43,172 nucleotides of DNA from Cytophagales bacterium (GCA_013298125.1 JAAFJP010000043.1:1-43172); one strand, 5' to 3'. Positions 14,295 to 23,211 are shown, counted from the first letter of the stretch. A program made the numbers and translations. The notes: generated by a model from the sequence alone, not told the origin.

Positions 14295-17096
14295 TTATTT
14301 AAACTTATAACTAAACGTAATATTTGGCGTAAACCCAAGGTAATTTACATCCGTGACTGATAAACTTTTTTCGTTGGTTTTTGAGTCTGTGAGGGTTTGA
14401 TATTTCTTAAACCACACATTACTATGACCATAAAGATTATAAATCGAGAGTCCGATGCTACCGTGTCCGAAGTTATAGGTTGCCGAGACATCCATACGAT
14501 GCGAGTCTGGCAAACGGTTTCCGTTGGTCGTTGATGGGTCGGTGAAAGTACGCTCAGAGCCATCTAATAGTCTTACTGTATAACCACCTACGATAGACGT
14601 GTAAGGTCTGCCCGTTGCATAAATCCAAGTAGCTCCCAAATCCCAACGTCCTAATTTATAGATATTTACCGATTTGAATTCGTGTCTTACGTCAAAATTT
14701 GAAGGAAAATTGCTTTCTCCCGAGGGCAACACAATGTTTTTATCTGCTTGTGCAATCGTATAACCTACCCAGCCTGTGTAATCGCCAAATTTCTTTTGTA
14801 CCAAAAAGTCAATTCCCTTGACTTTCCCTGTACCATTAAAGAACGTTTCTTGGGCTAAGATACCCCGTCCGATTTGGGGGGTAAATCGCAAAGAATATCT
14901 TGAATCGTTTTGGATGTCTTTATAATATCCTTCTACATCAAAAAGATAGTCGTTGATTTCATAGCTCGCTCCCAGAATAATATGTGTCGAAGTCGTTACG
15001 GGCAAGTAAGTATCATTTGCCAAAACCCAGAAATTACGACTACCGTTTGTAATATCTTCACGCTCTACTTGCTTGGCAAATTGATGATAAATTCCCCATG
15101 CTCCCTTGATTTTCAAACGGTCATTCACAGCGTATGTAGCGGACAAACGTGGTTCAAAATACGTTTTTTTCGTTGGGCTAAAATAGGACATTCTCAAACC
15201 GCCTTTTACGGTAAAATCGCCAAAATGTGCCTCATCTTGCAAATAGCCAGCCATCAAGCCTCCATTGTCTCGCTTTCCGATGATTTCAAGTGTATCGTTT
15301 TGGCTGTATGTATAATCAATGTTGAATTTGTTATATTGTAATCCGAAAAGAACACTATTCTTTGAAGAAGTTTTATACTCTACATCAAATTTTGCTGAAA
15401 CATCTCTCAAATTATTAGATTCTAACGAGCCAAATTTCACGGTACGCACTTCAGTTCCACGTAAAAATTCAGCGGTATTGGTGTTATCTCTATCACTAAA
15501 AAAATTAGAATAACTAACCAAAGCATTTGTATAAAACGTATCACTCCAACGTTTCGACCACTTCAAACTCGACCCTGTATTTCCCCATTGCGAAAGGTCC
15601 GTATTACTAAAACCTCCATTACCACCAAAGGGAGATAAAATATTTTGAGAATTATCTAAATTATCTTTTCCGCTATAATAACTCAATGAAATATTCTCGT
15701 TTTCGGAAGGCTTGAAAGTCACTTTTCCGTTCAAATCATAGAAGTAAGAGCTTGGTGTAGTGGTAGTCTGCGAAAAGCGAGGTCCACTAAATTGTGCATT
15801 ATTACTGTTTGAATTGAAACTATCAAAAATAGTCCCATACAAAGGTCCTGCCCATGAGTGTCTGCCCGCAACTGAGAAAGTCAAGCGTTTGTCTTTATTC
15901 AAAATTGGACCTTCTGCCCAAACGTTGGCACTCATCAGCGTTAAATCTCCGCCAAAATTCCGTTCACGTTTATTACCATCCTTACTCGTGATTTCTACTA
16001 CTGATGATATACGTCCACCAAATTTGGCATCAAAACCACCTTTATACAACTGTACGTCTTTGATAGGGTTGGAATTGAAAGCTGAGAAGAAACCATACAA
16101 GTGGTCCACATAATAAACCGTGAATCCATCATAAAGCACCAAGTTTTGGTCGGGCGTGCCTCCACGTACATACAAGCCCGAAGACGACTGATTGGCGGCA
16201 CTAATACCTGGCATTAACTGAAAAGCACGAAAAATGTCCTTTTCGCCAATATTAGGCAATTTAGCAATATTTCGAGGAGTCATTTTGAACATACCAATCG
16301 TTTCGGCGGCTTTCAAGACCTCGGTTTTTTCACCTTTCACGACAACTTCGTCCAACTCAGCATTATCGGGTTCCATCTCAATCGTTACGCCATTGATAGG
16401 AGCATCAGGAACCAATTTGATGGTTGTGGTAATGTATCCGATATAACTCAAAGTCAAAGTTGTGGTATCTGTCGGAACGTTCAATAGCGTAAAATATCCG
16501 TCCACATTGCCCTGAGAGCCTGTTTTGTTACTTTTTATCGTGAGGTTTACGAAAGGCAGTGGCTCAGAAGTACGAGCATCAATGATACGACCTGTGAAGG
16601 TGAAACCAAATTTTCTGGCAGGTTTATCAGTCGCACGATTATTGACAATGGCTATTTTAGGGCGTTCTGTTTGCACTTGCCCAACTTGAACATTTGGAGT
16701 AGGACTTGCTACGATTGGAGCATCTCCTGCATTTCCACCATAATACGTTCCGCTGTTGTAGCTACTTTTCACATAGACTTTATCTGTCTTCGAAATGATG
16801 TTTACGACTTGGTTATCATCCACATAAAATTTCAGTCCAGAGCCTTTCAAAAGCCCTTTTAAACCAACTTCAAGAGCCATATTATCAAACCAATAACTGG
16901 CATAAACGCCTTTGAGTTTGGCAGGGTCATATTTGAATTTAATGTTAGTCTTTGCCTCTAAATCCTGTAAGATTTCGATTAATTGACGATTATTATAAAA
17001 TTCGTCCTTAATGGTTATTCCCGTAGAAGTCGTTACCTGCGAAAAGCCCTTCAAGGTGAATAACAGTAAGGTGGTTAATAAAAAAAGTTTTTTCAT
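14295..17096 (-). CDS. TonB-dependent outer-membrane receptor with STN-like and carboxypeptidase-regulatory domains
   Basis: A 933-residue protein with signal peptide (MKKLFLLTTLLLFTLKGFSQ). An STN-like secretin/TonB short domain follows at about 30-110 (LEAKTNIKFKYDPAKLKG), then a CarboxypepD_reg-like domain at about 165-250 (FTGRIIDARTSEPLPFVNLT). The plug is at about 260-390 (LPNIGEKDIFRAFQLMPGIS, GLYVRGGTPDQNLVLYDG), and the rest is a 22-strand barrel ending in ITFSYKFK with a terminal aromatic/lysine pattern. It imports a ligand too large for porins, using TonB-ExbBD energy. The substrate is unknown. The STN domain usually marks signalling receptors, but no FecR/sigma pair is adjacent. 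It heads the operon with DUF4249 and GSCFA. Confidence 0.95.
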   Translation of the reverse strand: MKKLFLLTTLLLFTLKGFSQVTTSTGITIKDEFYNNRQLIEILQDLEAKTNIKFKYDPAKLKGVYASYWFDNMALEVGLKGLLKGSGLKFYVDDNQVVNIISKTDKVYVKSSYNSGTYYGGNAGDAPIVASPTPNVQVGQVQTERPKIAIVNNRATDKPARKFGFTFTGRIIDARTSEPLPFVNLTIKSNKTGSQGNVDGYFTLLNVPTDTTTLTLSYIGYITTTIKLVPDAPINGVTIEMEPDNAELDEVVVKGEKTEVLKAAETIGMFKMTPRNIAKLPNIGEKDIFRAFQLMPGISAANQSSSGLYVRGGTPDQNLVLYDGFTVYYVDHLYGFFSAFNSNPIKDVQLYKGGFDAKFGGRISSVVEITSKDGNKRERNFGGDLTLMSANVWAEGPILNKDKRLTFSVAGRHSWAGPLYGTIFDSFNSNSNNAQFSGPRFSQTTTTPSSYFYDLNGKVTFKPSENENISLSYYSGKDNLDNSQNILSPFGGNGGFSNTDLSQWGNTGSSLKWSKRWSDTFYTNALVSYSNFFSDRDNTNTAEFLRGTEVRTVKFGSLESNNLRDVSAKFDVEYKTSSKNSVLFGLQYNKFNIDYTYSQNDTLEIIGKRDNGGLMAGYLQDEAHFGDFTVKGGLRMSYFSPTKKTYFEPRLSATYAVNDRLKIKGAWGIYHQFAKQVEREDITNGSRNFWVLANDTYLPVTTSTHIILGASYEINDYLFDVEGYYKDIQNDSRYSLRFTPQIGRGILAQETFFNGTGKVKGIDFLVQKKFGDYTGWVGYTIAQADKNIVLPSGESNFPSNFDVRHEFKSVNIYKLGRWDLGATWIYATGRPYTSIVGGYTVRLLDGSERTFTDPSTTNGNRLPDSHRMDVSATYNFGHGSIGLSIYNLYGHSNVWFKKYQTLTDSKTNEKSLSVTDVNYLGFTPNITFSYKFK

Positions 17097-17120
17097 TTAC
17101 ATATTTAATTAAAACGAATA

Positions 17121-17128
17121 CAAAGTTA
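17121..17128 (-). promoter_or_regulatory. -7 box of the TonB receptor operon
   Basis: On the minus strand TAACTTTG matches TAnnTTTG exactly and ends 24 bases before the receptor start codon. No clear -33 TTG is present. Confidence 0.5.
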
Positions 17129-17245
17129 GGGCAATCTTTCCAGAAATTGCCATTTGAGAGGTTAATACTGAAATCAATCAGGAGGTTTGTACGTAGGAAT
17201 ACGTGAAATGGGCGTTAAATATTGTTAAAAGGACACATCAAGTAG

Positions 17246-17345
17246 GCAGTAAAATTTAGTTTGCAGTAGGCAGTCAGTAAAGTCTCTGTCTAAATAAAGT
17301 TGTTAAATATCCATTTTACAAACTGCCTACTGCATACTAAATTAC
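17246..17345. repeat. Fold-back repeat, GCAGTAGGCAGT family
   Basis: TTTAGTTTGCAGTAGGCAGT (about 17255-17274) is complementary, with small differences, to AACTGCCTACTGCATACTAA (17321-17340). An additional AGTAGGCAGT lies just upstream, so the left arm is partly duplicated. It occupies most of the gap between the receptor promoter and the symporter stop codon. Confidence 0.8.
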
Positions 17346-17359
17346 TCTTTACTATCTAT

Positions 17360-19150
17360 CTACGCAAAATAATACATAATCCAAACCATTGTCCCCGTCA
17401 AGATTCCTGCATAAAAAACATCAGATAGGTAAAATGGCAAGTCTGATTTTTCTTTTTTGTAATACCACATAAAAAGCCCCAATGTAAGGAATGAAGCTGG
17501 AAACGCTCCCAATTGTGGGGTTATTACTGAGAAAAATACTAATAAAAATATTGGTAATTGTAGTACAGAAAAACGTAAAACCGCTCCAAAAATCCCTGAT
17601 ACTGAAACGTTTAAGTCTTGCTCATTTTCTACATCTTTTTGAGTATTCAATATTTTACTCAAAACAACCACGAAGGCTGAACCAATTACGAAAATCAAGA
17701 ATACTCGATAAAGAAAATTGAATTTTTCTCCGAAGGTTTCTTTTACCCAATCGTAATTTACCAAGACATTTTCATATAATAAATCACAACATAAACCGAT
17801 AATTGGCGAGCCCAACAACACAATCACAGCAGCCGTTGGATTGGTTTTCTTCCATAAAATTCCCCAGAAAAAAACGATTACTAAGCCTGGTTTTATGTAA
17901 GAAGTTTGTTTGGCTAAGGTGATAAAAAAGTTATCCGAAGATGATGGGTTGTAAGTAGTATTTGCCAGAAATGTTGCCAGAATACACATCAAAATCACGA
18001 AGCCCTGTCCAAATCTAACCGTCTGTTTATCAGTGGCTTGCGGGTTGATATATTTTCTAAAAACATCAAAAGCCATCATCGTCGAAACTGAATTCATCAT
18101 CGAATAAATGGCGGAGAAAATGGCACAAATTAAGCCTGCCAAAATCAATCCTACGAAGCCATAGCCTACGGGTACGACGGTTTTCATCAAGGTCAAAAAG
18201 GTATCGTCGGGCTTTACGGCATCTACGCCAAAGCGATTTTTGAAAATGTAAAAAGCCGCTGAACCTACGGCTATCGAAAAGAATGGAATCAATAATTTCA
18301 AGAAACCCGCCGCCACAATGCCGAGGCGTGCATCACGGTCTGTTTGGGCAGCTAAAACTCGCTGAACTTGGTATTGATTGGTTGTCCAGTAAAATAAATT
18401 GAGTATCGTCAGACCCGTAAAAATGCCCAACCACGGCAATGTAGAGTGATTTGTGGGTAAATACAGGTGCATTTTATTAGCTTGTTCATGGTCAATTTTT
18501 AGCAATCCAGACAGCCCGTTAATTTCGGGTTGCATATAGGTAAGTGTACCCATGAGTATGAGTGCCAGAATCATCACAACCGTCAGAATATTATCCGCTA
18601 TTACGACAGATTCCATTCCTCCAAAAACTGTAAAAAGTGCTGTTACTGAGGCAATTAGGATGATTCCTTGTAGATAAGTAATTTCAAAACTTGTACCCTG
18701 AAAAAGTAATCCCAAAGTCCGACTACCGATATAAAATCCGCCAATTAATTGAATCATGATGAAGACAATCATCAAAATCATGTACGCCAAACGTGCCTTT
18801 GAATTATAGCGACTTTCGAGGAATTGAGAGAGGGTGAAAAATTGTTTTTTTCGATAAATCGGAATGAAAACATACGCCAAAACCAAGATGGCGGGGATTG
18901 CCCAAATTTCGTAATGGCTTTGTGCAAAACCGATAGAATAGCCCACGCCCATCATGCCAATAATTTGTTGAGCATGAATATTTGTCCCAAAAATCGAACC
19001 CGCAACCGAATACCATTTCAGCGAACGCCCAGCCATAAAATAGTCTTCCGAATTTTTCTTTTTGAAACTGGAATACATACTGGCAATTATCAAAAAAAGG
19101 ATGAGTAAAACGACTACAATGAGGTCGATTGTGGTTAGGGATTGGAGCAT
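17360..19150 (-). CDS. Sodium:solute symporter (SSS/SLC5 family)
   Basis: A 596-residue integral membrane transporter with about 14 predicted helices. It starts with a short periplasmic N-terminus and TM1 (LIVVVLLILFLIIAS). Family features are the DYFMAGRSLKWYSVAGSIFG loop (about 36-55), AQQIIGMMGVGY in the unwound first core helix, GGMESVVIADNILTVVMIL and NLFYWTTNQYQVQRVLAA (about 265-282). It resembles the SGLT-like branch, which moves sugars such as glucose, galactose or sialic acid with Na+. The substrate cannot be read from sequence. It is monocistronic, with a promoter box at 19177-19184 at the edge of a repeat. Confidence 0.94.
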   Translation of the reverse strand: MLQSLTTIDLIVVVLLILFLIIASMYSSFKKKNSEDYFMAGRSLKWYSVAGSIFGTNIHAQQIIGMMGVGYSIGFAQSHYEIWAIPAILVLAYVFIPIYRKKQFFTLSQFLESRYNSKARLAYMILMIVFIMIQLIGGFYIGSRTLGLLFQGTSFEITYLQGIILIASVTALFTVFGGMESVVIADNILTVVMILALILMGTLTYMQPEINGLSGLLKIDHEQANKMHLYLPTNHSTLPWLGIFTGLTILNLFYWTTNQYQVQRVLAAQTDRDARLGIVAAGFLKLLIPFFSIAVGSAAFYIFKNRFGVDAVKPDDTFLTLMKTVVPVGYGFVGLILAGLICAIFSAIYSMMNSVSTMMAFDVFRKYINPQATDKQTVRFGQGFVILMCILATFLANTTYNPSSSDNFFITLAKQTSYIKPGLVIVFFWGILWKKTNPTAAVIVLLGSPIIGLCCDLLYENVLVNYDWVKETFGEKFNFLYRVFLIFVIGSAFVVVLSKILNTQKDVENEQDLNVSVSGIFGAVLRFSVLQLPIFLLVFFSVITPQLGAFPASFLTLGLFMWYYKKEKSDLPFYLSDVFYAGILTGTMVWIMYYFA

Positions 19151-19176
19151 GGGATATTTATTGTATTAAAAAATAT

Positions 19177-19184
19177 CAAAAGTA
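19177..19184 (-). promoter_or_regulatory. -7 box of the symporter gene
   Basis: On the minus strand TACTTTTG matches TAnnTTTG and lies 26 bases before the symporter ATG. It touches the edge of the fold-back repeat 19186-19250, so the repeat occupies the position of the upstream promoter half. Confidence 0.45.
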
Positions 19185-19185
19185 A

Positions 19186-19250
19186 TTTGTAGCGGCGTAT
19201 CGAATACGCCCTCTCGGACGAAATGGGCGTATGCGATACGCCCCTGCAAA
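19186..19250. repeat. Fold-back repeat, GGCGTATCG-AATACGCC family
   Basis: The arm TTTGTAGCGGCGTATCGAAT... (19186-19211) is complementary to 19225-19250 with three mismatches, and each arm is itself a small palindrome (GGCGTATCG / ATACGCCC). It lies between the DUF1003 gene and the symporter. Confidence 0.85.
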
Positions 19251-19266
19251 TTATCAGATTTACAAA

Positions 19267-19809
19267 TTACCTTAAAGAATCTATTTTTTGTTCAATTGAT
19301 TTCAAAATTTCTAATTGTTTAGCTTGGCTTTCAAAGAGCGTTTTGATTTGTTCTTCCAACAATAAATCCACTTTTTGATGCAAACTTCTCACTTCCAACT
19401 CGGCTTTTAGGTTTATCAAATAGTCATTTTCACTCCGCTGACGGTCTTTTTCTTCTTGTCGATTCTGACTCATCATGATGATTGGAGCTTGTAAGGCAGC
19501 AATACACGACAAAATTAGGTTCATCAAAATAAAAGGATAAGGGTCAAAAATCAAATTGCTGGCAGCATTCACATTAAACAATATCCAAACGACCAGAACG
19601 ATAAAAAACGAAATAATAAATGCCCAACTTCCTCCAAAACGTGCGACTCTGTCAGAAATTTTTTGTCCTCGAGTCAATAATTCTTTGGGCGGATTCAACA
19701 GATTTTCGATAATCAATTTCTCGTCTTCTATCGTTTTTTTAACGATTTCTTGCAGTTTTTTCACTTGCTCAGCTTCTGATTGCAACAGATTATTGATGTC
19801 TTTATCCAT
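19267..19809 (-). CDS. DUF1003 family membrane protein
   Basis: A 180-residue protein. Two membrane helices lie at about 66-84 (AFIISFFIVLVVWILFNV) and 94-115 (FILMNLILSCIAALQAPIIM), followed by the conserved family stretch APIIMMSQNRQEEKDR and a coiled-coil C-terminus (LEVRSLHQKVDLLLEEQIK). DUF1003 proteins are inner-membrane proteins of unknown function. Length and order of parts are as usual for the family. It has a fold-back repeat on both sides and no obvious operon partner. Confidence 0.9.
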   Translation of the reverse strand: MDKDINNLLQSEAEQVKKLQEIVKKTIEDEKLIIENLLNPPKELLTRGQKISDRVARFGGSWAFIISFFIVLVVWILFNVNAASNLIFDPYPFILMNLILSCIAALQAPIIMMSQNRQEEKDRQRSENDYLINLKAELEVRSLHQKVDLLLEEQIKTLFESQAKQLEILKSIEQKIDSLR

Positions 19810-19850
19810 TTTTTGTTTTTGTGTTTATTCCATTTCTGTAAAAGAAAAAT

Positions 19851-19928
19851 AAACTACTGTAGCTCGAAGTGGCACTTCAAGGCGTTAGAGTCCAATTCTC
19901 GAAGTGCCACTTCGAGCTACAGTAGTTT
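19851..19928. repeat. Fold-back repeat, ACTGTAGCTCGAA family, copy 1
   Basis: The arms 19851-19878 and 19901-19928 are perfectly complementary over 28 bases (outer AAACTACTGTAGCTCGAAG, inner GGCACTTC). A second copy of the same family is at 32005-32078. The element ends at the base before the tspO stop codon. Confidence 0.9.
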
Positions 19929-20411
19929 TCAGTTCAATGACCAAATAGTATAATTCAAAATCGTTGCAAAACTCACCCAGCAAATATACGGAACGAGTAA
20001 CCAAGCCGCTTTTTTGGAAGATTCGGCAAAGATAAAAATCGTGGTGATAATCGTGACAACCATCATCAAAATATCAACCAAAGCCCATGCGGGAGATTCA
20101 AATTTGAAGAATAATAATGACCAAATAAAATTCAAGAATAACTGTATCCCAAAAATAGTGAGTGCTTTCTTTTTGTAGGCTTCGGGCGTTTCGCTTTTCC
20201 AGATTGTCCACAAAGCTATACCCATGAGGATATACAAGGTCGTCCAGACGGGTCCAAATAGATAGGCGGGTGGATTCCAAGAAGGCTTGTTAATGGACAT
20301 ATACCACGTTCCCAAACCTGATTGTGAGAAAAAACCACTGGCGATTCCTCCGCCCAGACACAAGGTAATGGAGATGATTAATTTAGCCGTTGATGAAAGA
20401 TTATTTTGCAT
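19929..20411 (-). CDS. tspO: TspO/MBR family tryptophan-rich membrane protein
   Basis: A 160-residue protein with five predicted membrane helices, the standard length and topology of TspO (translocator protein homologue). Typical stretches are GTWYMSINKPSWNPPAYLFG (about 37-56) with the conserved W/P pattern, GPVWTTLYILMGIALWTIWK, and the Trp/Asn-rich FLNFIWSLLFF. TspO binds porphyrins and related ligands. In bacteria it has roles in tetrapyrrole handling and stress. I start at the ATG at 20411; the longer frame to 20435 would overlap the upstream gene. It lies seven bases downstream of the beta-barrel gene, as an operon. Confidence 0.93.
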   Translation of the reverse strand: MQNNLSSTAKLIISITLCLGGGIASGFFSQSGLGTWYMSINKPSWNPPAYLFGPVWTTLYILMGIALWTIWKSETPEAYKKKALTIFGIQLFLNFIWSLLFFKFESPAWALVDILMMVVTIITTIFIFAESSKKAAWLLVPYICWVSFATILNYTIWSLN

Positions 20412-20418
20412 ATTTTTA

Positions 20419-20880
20419 TTATTTTTTACCCCCAAAATGATACCCTAAGCCTAACCAAGCCCTAAATTGACCCGCTGTGCCATCATACTGAACGTAAGGA
20501 CCTACTTCAAAATTGACACTTACTTTGGGTGCTTTCTCGAACGGATAGGCACGCACGCCGAAACTTCCAAAATAACCATTGATAAGCCGTCTATTATCTA
20601 AAATTGCTCCTACAATTCCCATATTTGCCCCTCCACCGACATAAAAATTGGCATTGGGAACGTAGGCTACGTTGAACATCAAAGCGGGTTCAGTATTTAA
20701 AGAAGAAAGAAACGAATTCATCTGAAAACGAAAATCCATCCAAACAACCTTCGTGGGATTGGTCGCTATTGAAAGTTGTTGTGCATTTCCGAATGGATAA
20801 TAGCTAATTGCCTGAGCATTAGACTTTTGAGCGTATAAAAAAACTGTGAGTACAATAAAAAATCTATGAAAAAGTTTCAT
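20419..20880 (-). CDS. Secreted outer-membrane beta-barrel-like protein, unknown function
   Basis: A 153-residue protein with a signal peptide (MKLFHRFFIVLTVFLYAQKSNA). The mature part has alternating hydrophobic strands (VWMDFRFQMNSF, ALMFNVAYVP, FYVGGGANMGIVGA, VSVNFEVGPYVQYDG) and ends FRAWLGLGYHFGGKK, the pattern of a small outer-membrane barrel. I do not recognise a named family. It precedes tspO by seven bases. The minus-strand TACTTTCG about 35 bases upstream is a weak promoter candidate. Confidence 0.78.
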   Translation of the reverse strand: MKLFHRFFIVLTVFLYAQKSNAQAISYYPFGNAQQLSIATNPTKVVWMDFRFQMNSFLSSLNTEPALMFNVAYVPNANFYVGGGANMGIVGAILDNRRLINGYFGSFGVRAYPFEKAPKVSVNFEVGPYVQYDGTAGQFRAWLGLGYHFGGKK

Positions 20881-20918
20881 GGGGCTTGGTGGTTTAATAT
20901 TCTTTTAACGAAAGTAAA

Positions 20919-20953
20919 AAATAAATCCGAAATCCACACTCCCAAATCCTAAA
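20919..20953. repeat. Short dispersed repeat AATCCGAAATCCACA, copy 1
   Basis: The sequence AAATCCGAAATCCACACTCC followed by CAAATCC recurs with few changes at 32641-32668. It sits in the gap between two minus-strand genes. Such short A+T-rich repeats before start codons look like remnants of the fold-back families. Confidence 0.6.
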
Positions 20954-20956
20954 TCA

Positions 20957-22429
20957 TTAAAATCCCATTTCGTTTAGGGCTGCCTTTGCTTTATTATCAA
21001 CTGAATTTTTGTATTCATGTTTTTTGTAGGAAATTGATTTTTCAAAATAGCTTTTTGCCTTCGCCTTTTCTTTTTTTGATTGAAAAATATAGCCCATCTG
21101 CAAGGCAGAACTCGCTCCAAATGACCAATTTTGATTTTCGGAAAGTAAAATAGCTCGTTCAAAAGAAGTGATAGCTTGTGGAAAATTGTTCATTTTTTGA
21201 AAAATTCTACCTTTCCGATAATTGAGTTCAGCACGGTCTGAGGCTTGGTCAAAATTGGTTTCTGAATAGGAATTTAGAATTTCCAAAGCCTTGTCATAAT
21301 ACCCTCCATCAAAGGCTAATCGTGCTTTCATTAATACTTTTTGAGGAATTGATTTTTTGTTCAAATAATTCTCCGAAAATTTAGCGGCAGCCTTGTCAGA
21401 CTCTACAATCGTTGAACCGACGGATTTTACTTTTTCTAAAAAATAAACACCTTTAACTTCCTCATTATTAAGCCAATAGCAAAGAAATAGCTTATAGTAT
21501 GTATCTTTTAGAAAGTTGAAGCCTTTATATTTTGTTAGAAAATTTTGGAATAATTTTGCAGCGATTTGATATTGCCCTTTTTGCAAATAAATCTCGGCTT
21601 TGAGGTATTCTAAAAATGGAAAGGGTAGATGATTTTTATCTAATTTTCGGTTATCCATAATACTCAAAGCAACCTCACTCCTACCCTCTTTCATAAGCGT
21701 TGTTATTCCGAAAAAAATAAAGAGTTGATTATCTGGGTGTTGTTGGATAAATGCTTGAAAATCAGCAAGTTTCTTAGGCGTAAATTTCAGAATGAAGGCA
21801 TAAATTAGGTAGTCAATCAATTGAGCTTCGTCACTATAAATTGGGTCTTTTTGAATAACGTTTTGAAGTTCAGCAAGTCCTTGTTTGATATTGCCTTTGA
21901 GTCCCAAAAGATTGGCAACCCACTGGTAATTTTCGGGTGTTGAGCCAATCAAGATGTGTAGTAATCCCAGTGACTTTTGATTGGGTAGAAAATCTGGAAA
22001 TTCTTTGGCGTTAGCTTCTAATAATTTGTAGGCTTTGATGATTTCCCAAGAGCCTTTGACTTCATGCCCAAACTTCAACTTCACGAAGGCTGTATGTATG
22101 CGTATCTCCGCTTGTAGGAAACGATTATAGGGCGATTTTTTATCTAATTTTTCAAGATATTCTAATCTACTTACCTGATTATCAATAAATTGCTCATAAA
22201 AACTCTTTTCTTCATTGATTAATAATTGAATCAAATCGGCATAACTTTTCAAGTAAACTTTTACACCATTATTGGTTTTATCATTCTCTAAAATCGTTCT
22301 ACCTACACCCAAATTCGTCTTAATTATCTCTAAATAAGCCCTTTGCATGGTCGGATTCATGTCAAAATCTGCGGCTTTTGAGCTTAAAGAAATTATAGTT
22401 AAGAATAATATACAGAGTTTTTTTTGCAT
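20957..22429 (-). CDS. Secreted TPR-repeat protein
   Basis: A 490-residue protein with a signal peptide (MQKKLCILFLTIISLSSKAA). It is almost wholly helical, with TPR-like motifs throughout the second half: KAEIYLQKGQYQIAAKLFQN, AFDGGYYDKALEILNSYSE, LNYRKGRIFQKMNNFPQAIT and SALQMGYIFQSKKEKAKAKS. Proteins of this layout are common in Bacteroidota and probably scaffold other proteins in the periplasm or at the outer membrane. No enzymatic motif is visible. The gene lies 76 bases from the beta-barrel gene downstream. Confidence 0.87.
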   Translation of the reverse strand: MQKKLCILFLTIISLSSKAADFDMNPTMQRAYLEIIKTNLGVGRTILENDKTNNGVKVYLKSYADLIQLLINEEKSFYEQFIDNQVSRLEYLEKLDKKSPYNRFLQAEIRIHTAFVKLKFGHEVKGSWEIIKAYKLLEANAKEFPDFLPNQKSLGLLHILIGSTPENYQWVANLLGLKGNIKQGLAELQNVIQKDPIYSDEAQLIDYLIYAFILKFTPKKLADFQAFIQQHPDNQLFIFFGITTLMKEGRSEVALSIMDNRKLDKNHLPFPFLEYLKAEIYLQKGQYQIAAKLFQNFLTKYKGFNFLKDTYYKLFLCYWLNNEEVKGVYFLEKVKSVGSTIVESDKAAAKFSENYLNKKSIPQKVLMKARLAFDGGYYDKALEILNSYSETNFDQASDRAELNYRKGRIFQKMNNFPQAITSFERAILLSENQNWSFGASSALQMGYIFQSKKEKAKAKSYFEKSISYKKHEYKNSVDNKAKAALNEMGF

Positions 22430-22461
22430 TTAGGTCTAATCTAAAAATGGATAAAATACAC

Positions 22462-22488
22462 AAAAAAACCCTACTGTTTAGATAGGGC
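22462..22488 (-). terminator. Terminator overlapping the stop of the small protein gene
   Basis: On the minus strand AGCCCTA and TAGGGTT form a 7-bp stem (one G-U) around a 9-base loop, followed by seven T residues. The TAG stop codon of the 64-residue gene is part of the 3' arm. Confidence 0.65.
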
Positions 22489-22665
22489 TCTTTTGTTCAA
22501 GATTTCTATTGCCTCTTTGGGCAATCCATATTTTTTTAAAAATTCTTTGGCATCCTCTAACTTTTCCTTGAAAAAAACTTTCCCTTCTAAATGATCAAGT
22601 GAAGGATCATAAATACTTCGTTGAAAGTTATTATTTGACTTGATATTTTTTGTTACTGTTTTCAT
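22471..22665 (-). CDS. Small protein encoded downstream of the DUF6934 gene
   Basis: A 64-residue, charged, probably helical protein (IYDPSLDHLEGKVFFKEKLE, then AKEFLKKYGLPKEAIEIL). It lies 13 bases after the DUF6934 gene in the same direction, shares its promoter and ends in a terminator. Small helical proteins of this sort are often found beside DUF6934 genes, as I recall. The two-gene layout resembles a toxin-antitoxin module, but no biochemical role is known to me. Confidence 0.7.
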   Translation of the reverse strand: MKTVTKNIKSNNNFQRSIYDPSLDHLEGKVFFKEKLEDAKEFLKKYGLPKEAIEILNKRALSKQ

Positions 22666-22678
22666 GATACTAAACTAA

Positions 22679-23161
22679 TTAATCTTTTCTTAAAATCAAA
22701 AAAGCATGATAGTTTTTATTTATCGTAAATATTTCCCAGCCATTATTACTGTAACCGAAAACATAGGCTACTTTGTTTATTTCATTCATATACCTGTTAA
22801 GCCCCATTTGGTATAAGCGTGTCCTTCTTGGCTTTTCATCTGGAAGCTGACTACCTCTAAAAAATATTGAAGCATTTGGATATTCTTCCCAAAACTCATT
22901 GGCGGTATTTGCCACAGTTGCCAATACTTTTTGAGTATCACCATTTTTACTTTCAATTTCATCATCAATCCCACCTGTCTCTTCATCATAATCGCCAAAT
23001 CCTAAATTATAGACCTCAGTTCCCGAAGGTAACTCTGCAAATTCAGGATTATCAATTTTGGAATAAATTATCATCTTTTTGATAACTCTCATACCAACAC
23101 TTTCAAAAGTATAAACTAAACTATGTACAGTATTTTTTGTAGTGTATTTTTCAACATTCAT
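22679..23161 (-). CDS. DUF6934 family protein, possible toxin-antitoxin component
   Basis: A 160-residue protein starting MNVEKYTTKN. The pattern matches DUF6934 as I know it: YTFESVGMRVIKKMIIYSKI near the start, EVYNLGFGDYDEETGGIDD (about 52-70), the invariant-looking KNGDTQKVLATVANTANEFW, YPNASIFFRGS and RRTRLYQMGLNRY (charged, nucleic-acid-like). The family has no established function; its habit of pairing with a small gene suggests a two-component module. I chose the ATG at 23161 over 23206 because the extra residues are unlike the family and lie upstream of the likely transcription start (box at 23204-23211). Confidence 0.8.
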   Translation of the reverse strand: MNVEKYTTKNTVHSLVYTFESVGMRVIKKMIIYSKIDNPEFAELPSGTEVYNLGFGDYDEETGGIDDEIESKNGDTQKVLATVANTANEFWEEYPNASIFFRGSQLPDEKPRRTRLYQMGLNRYMNEINKVAYVFGYSNNGWEIFTINKNYHAFLILRKD

Positions 23162-23203
23162 AAAAATTAAAACAACGCATTTTAGTGGTAAAATTACTTT
23201 CAA

Positions 23204-23211
23204 CAAAGCTA
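23204..23211 (-). promoter_or_regulatory. -7 box of the DUF6934 module
   Basis: On the minus strand TAGCTTTG matches TAnnTTTG. It overlaps the last codons of the phosphatase gene and lies 42 bases before the ATG at 23161, so the module can be transcribed on its own. No good -33 is visible. Confidence 0.5.

Noticed and set aside
15760-16113. Open frames antisense to the TonB-dependent receptor, such as 15760-16113
   Set aside because: They lie wholly inside a long conserved gene on the other strand and have no family resemblance or promoter.
14295-17096. FecIR-type signalling system with the STN-bearing receptor
   Set aside because: No sigma factor or FecR-like gene lies next to the receptor; only the domain itself is present.
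17246-17345. tRNA gene or riboswitch in the gap before the symporter and in other gaps
   Set aside because: No cloverleaf-like pairing or conserved riboswitch core was seen. The pairing is explained by fold-back repeats.
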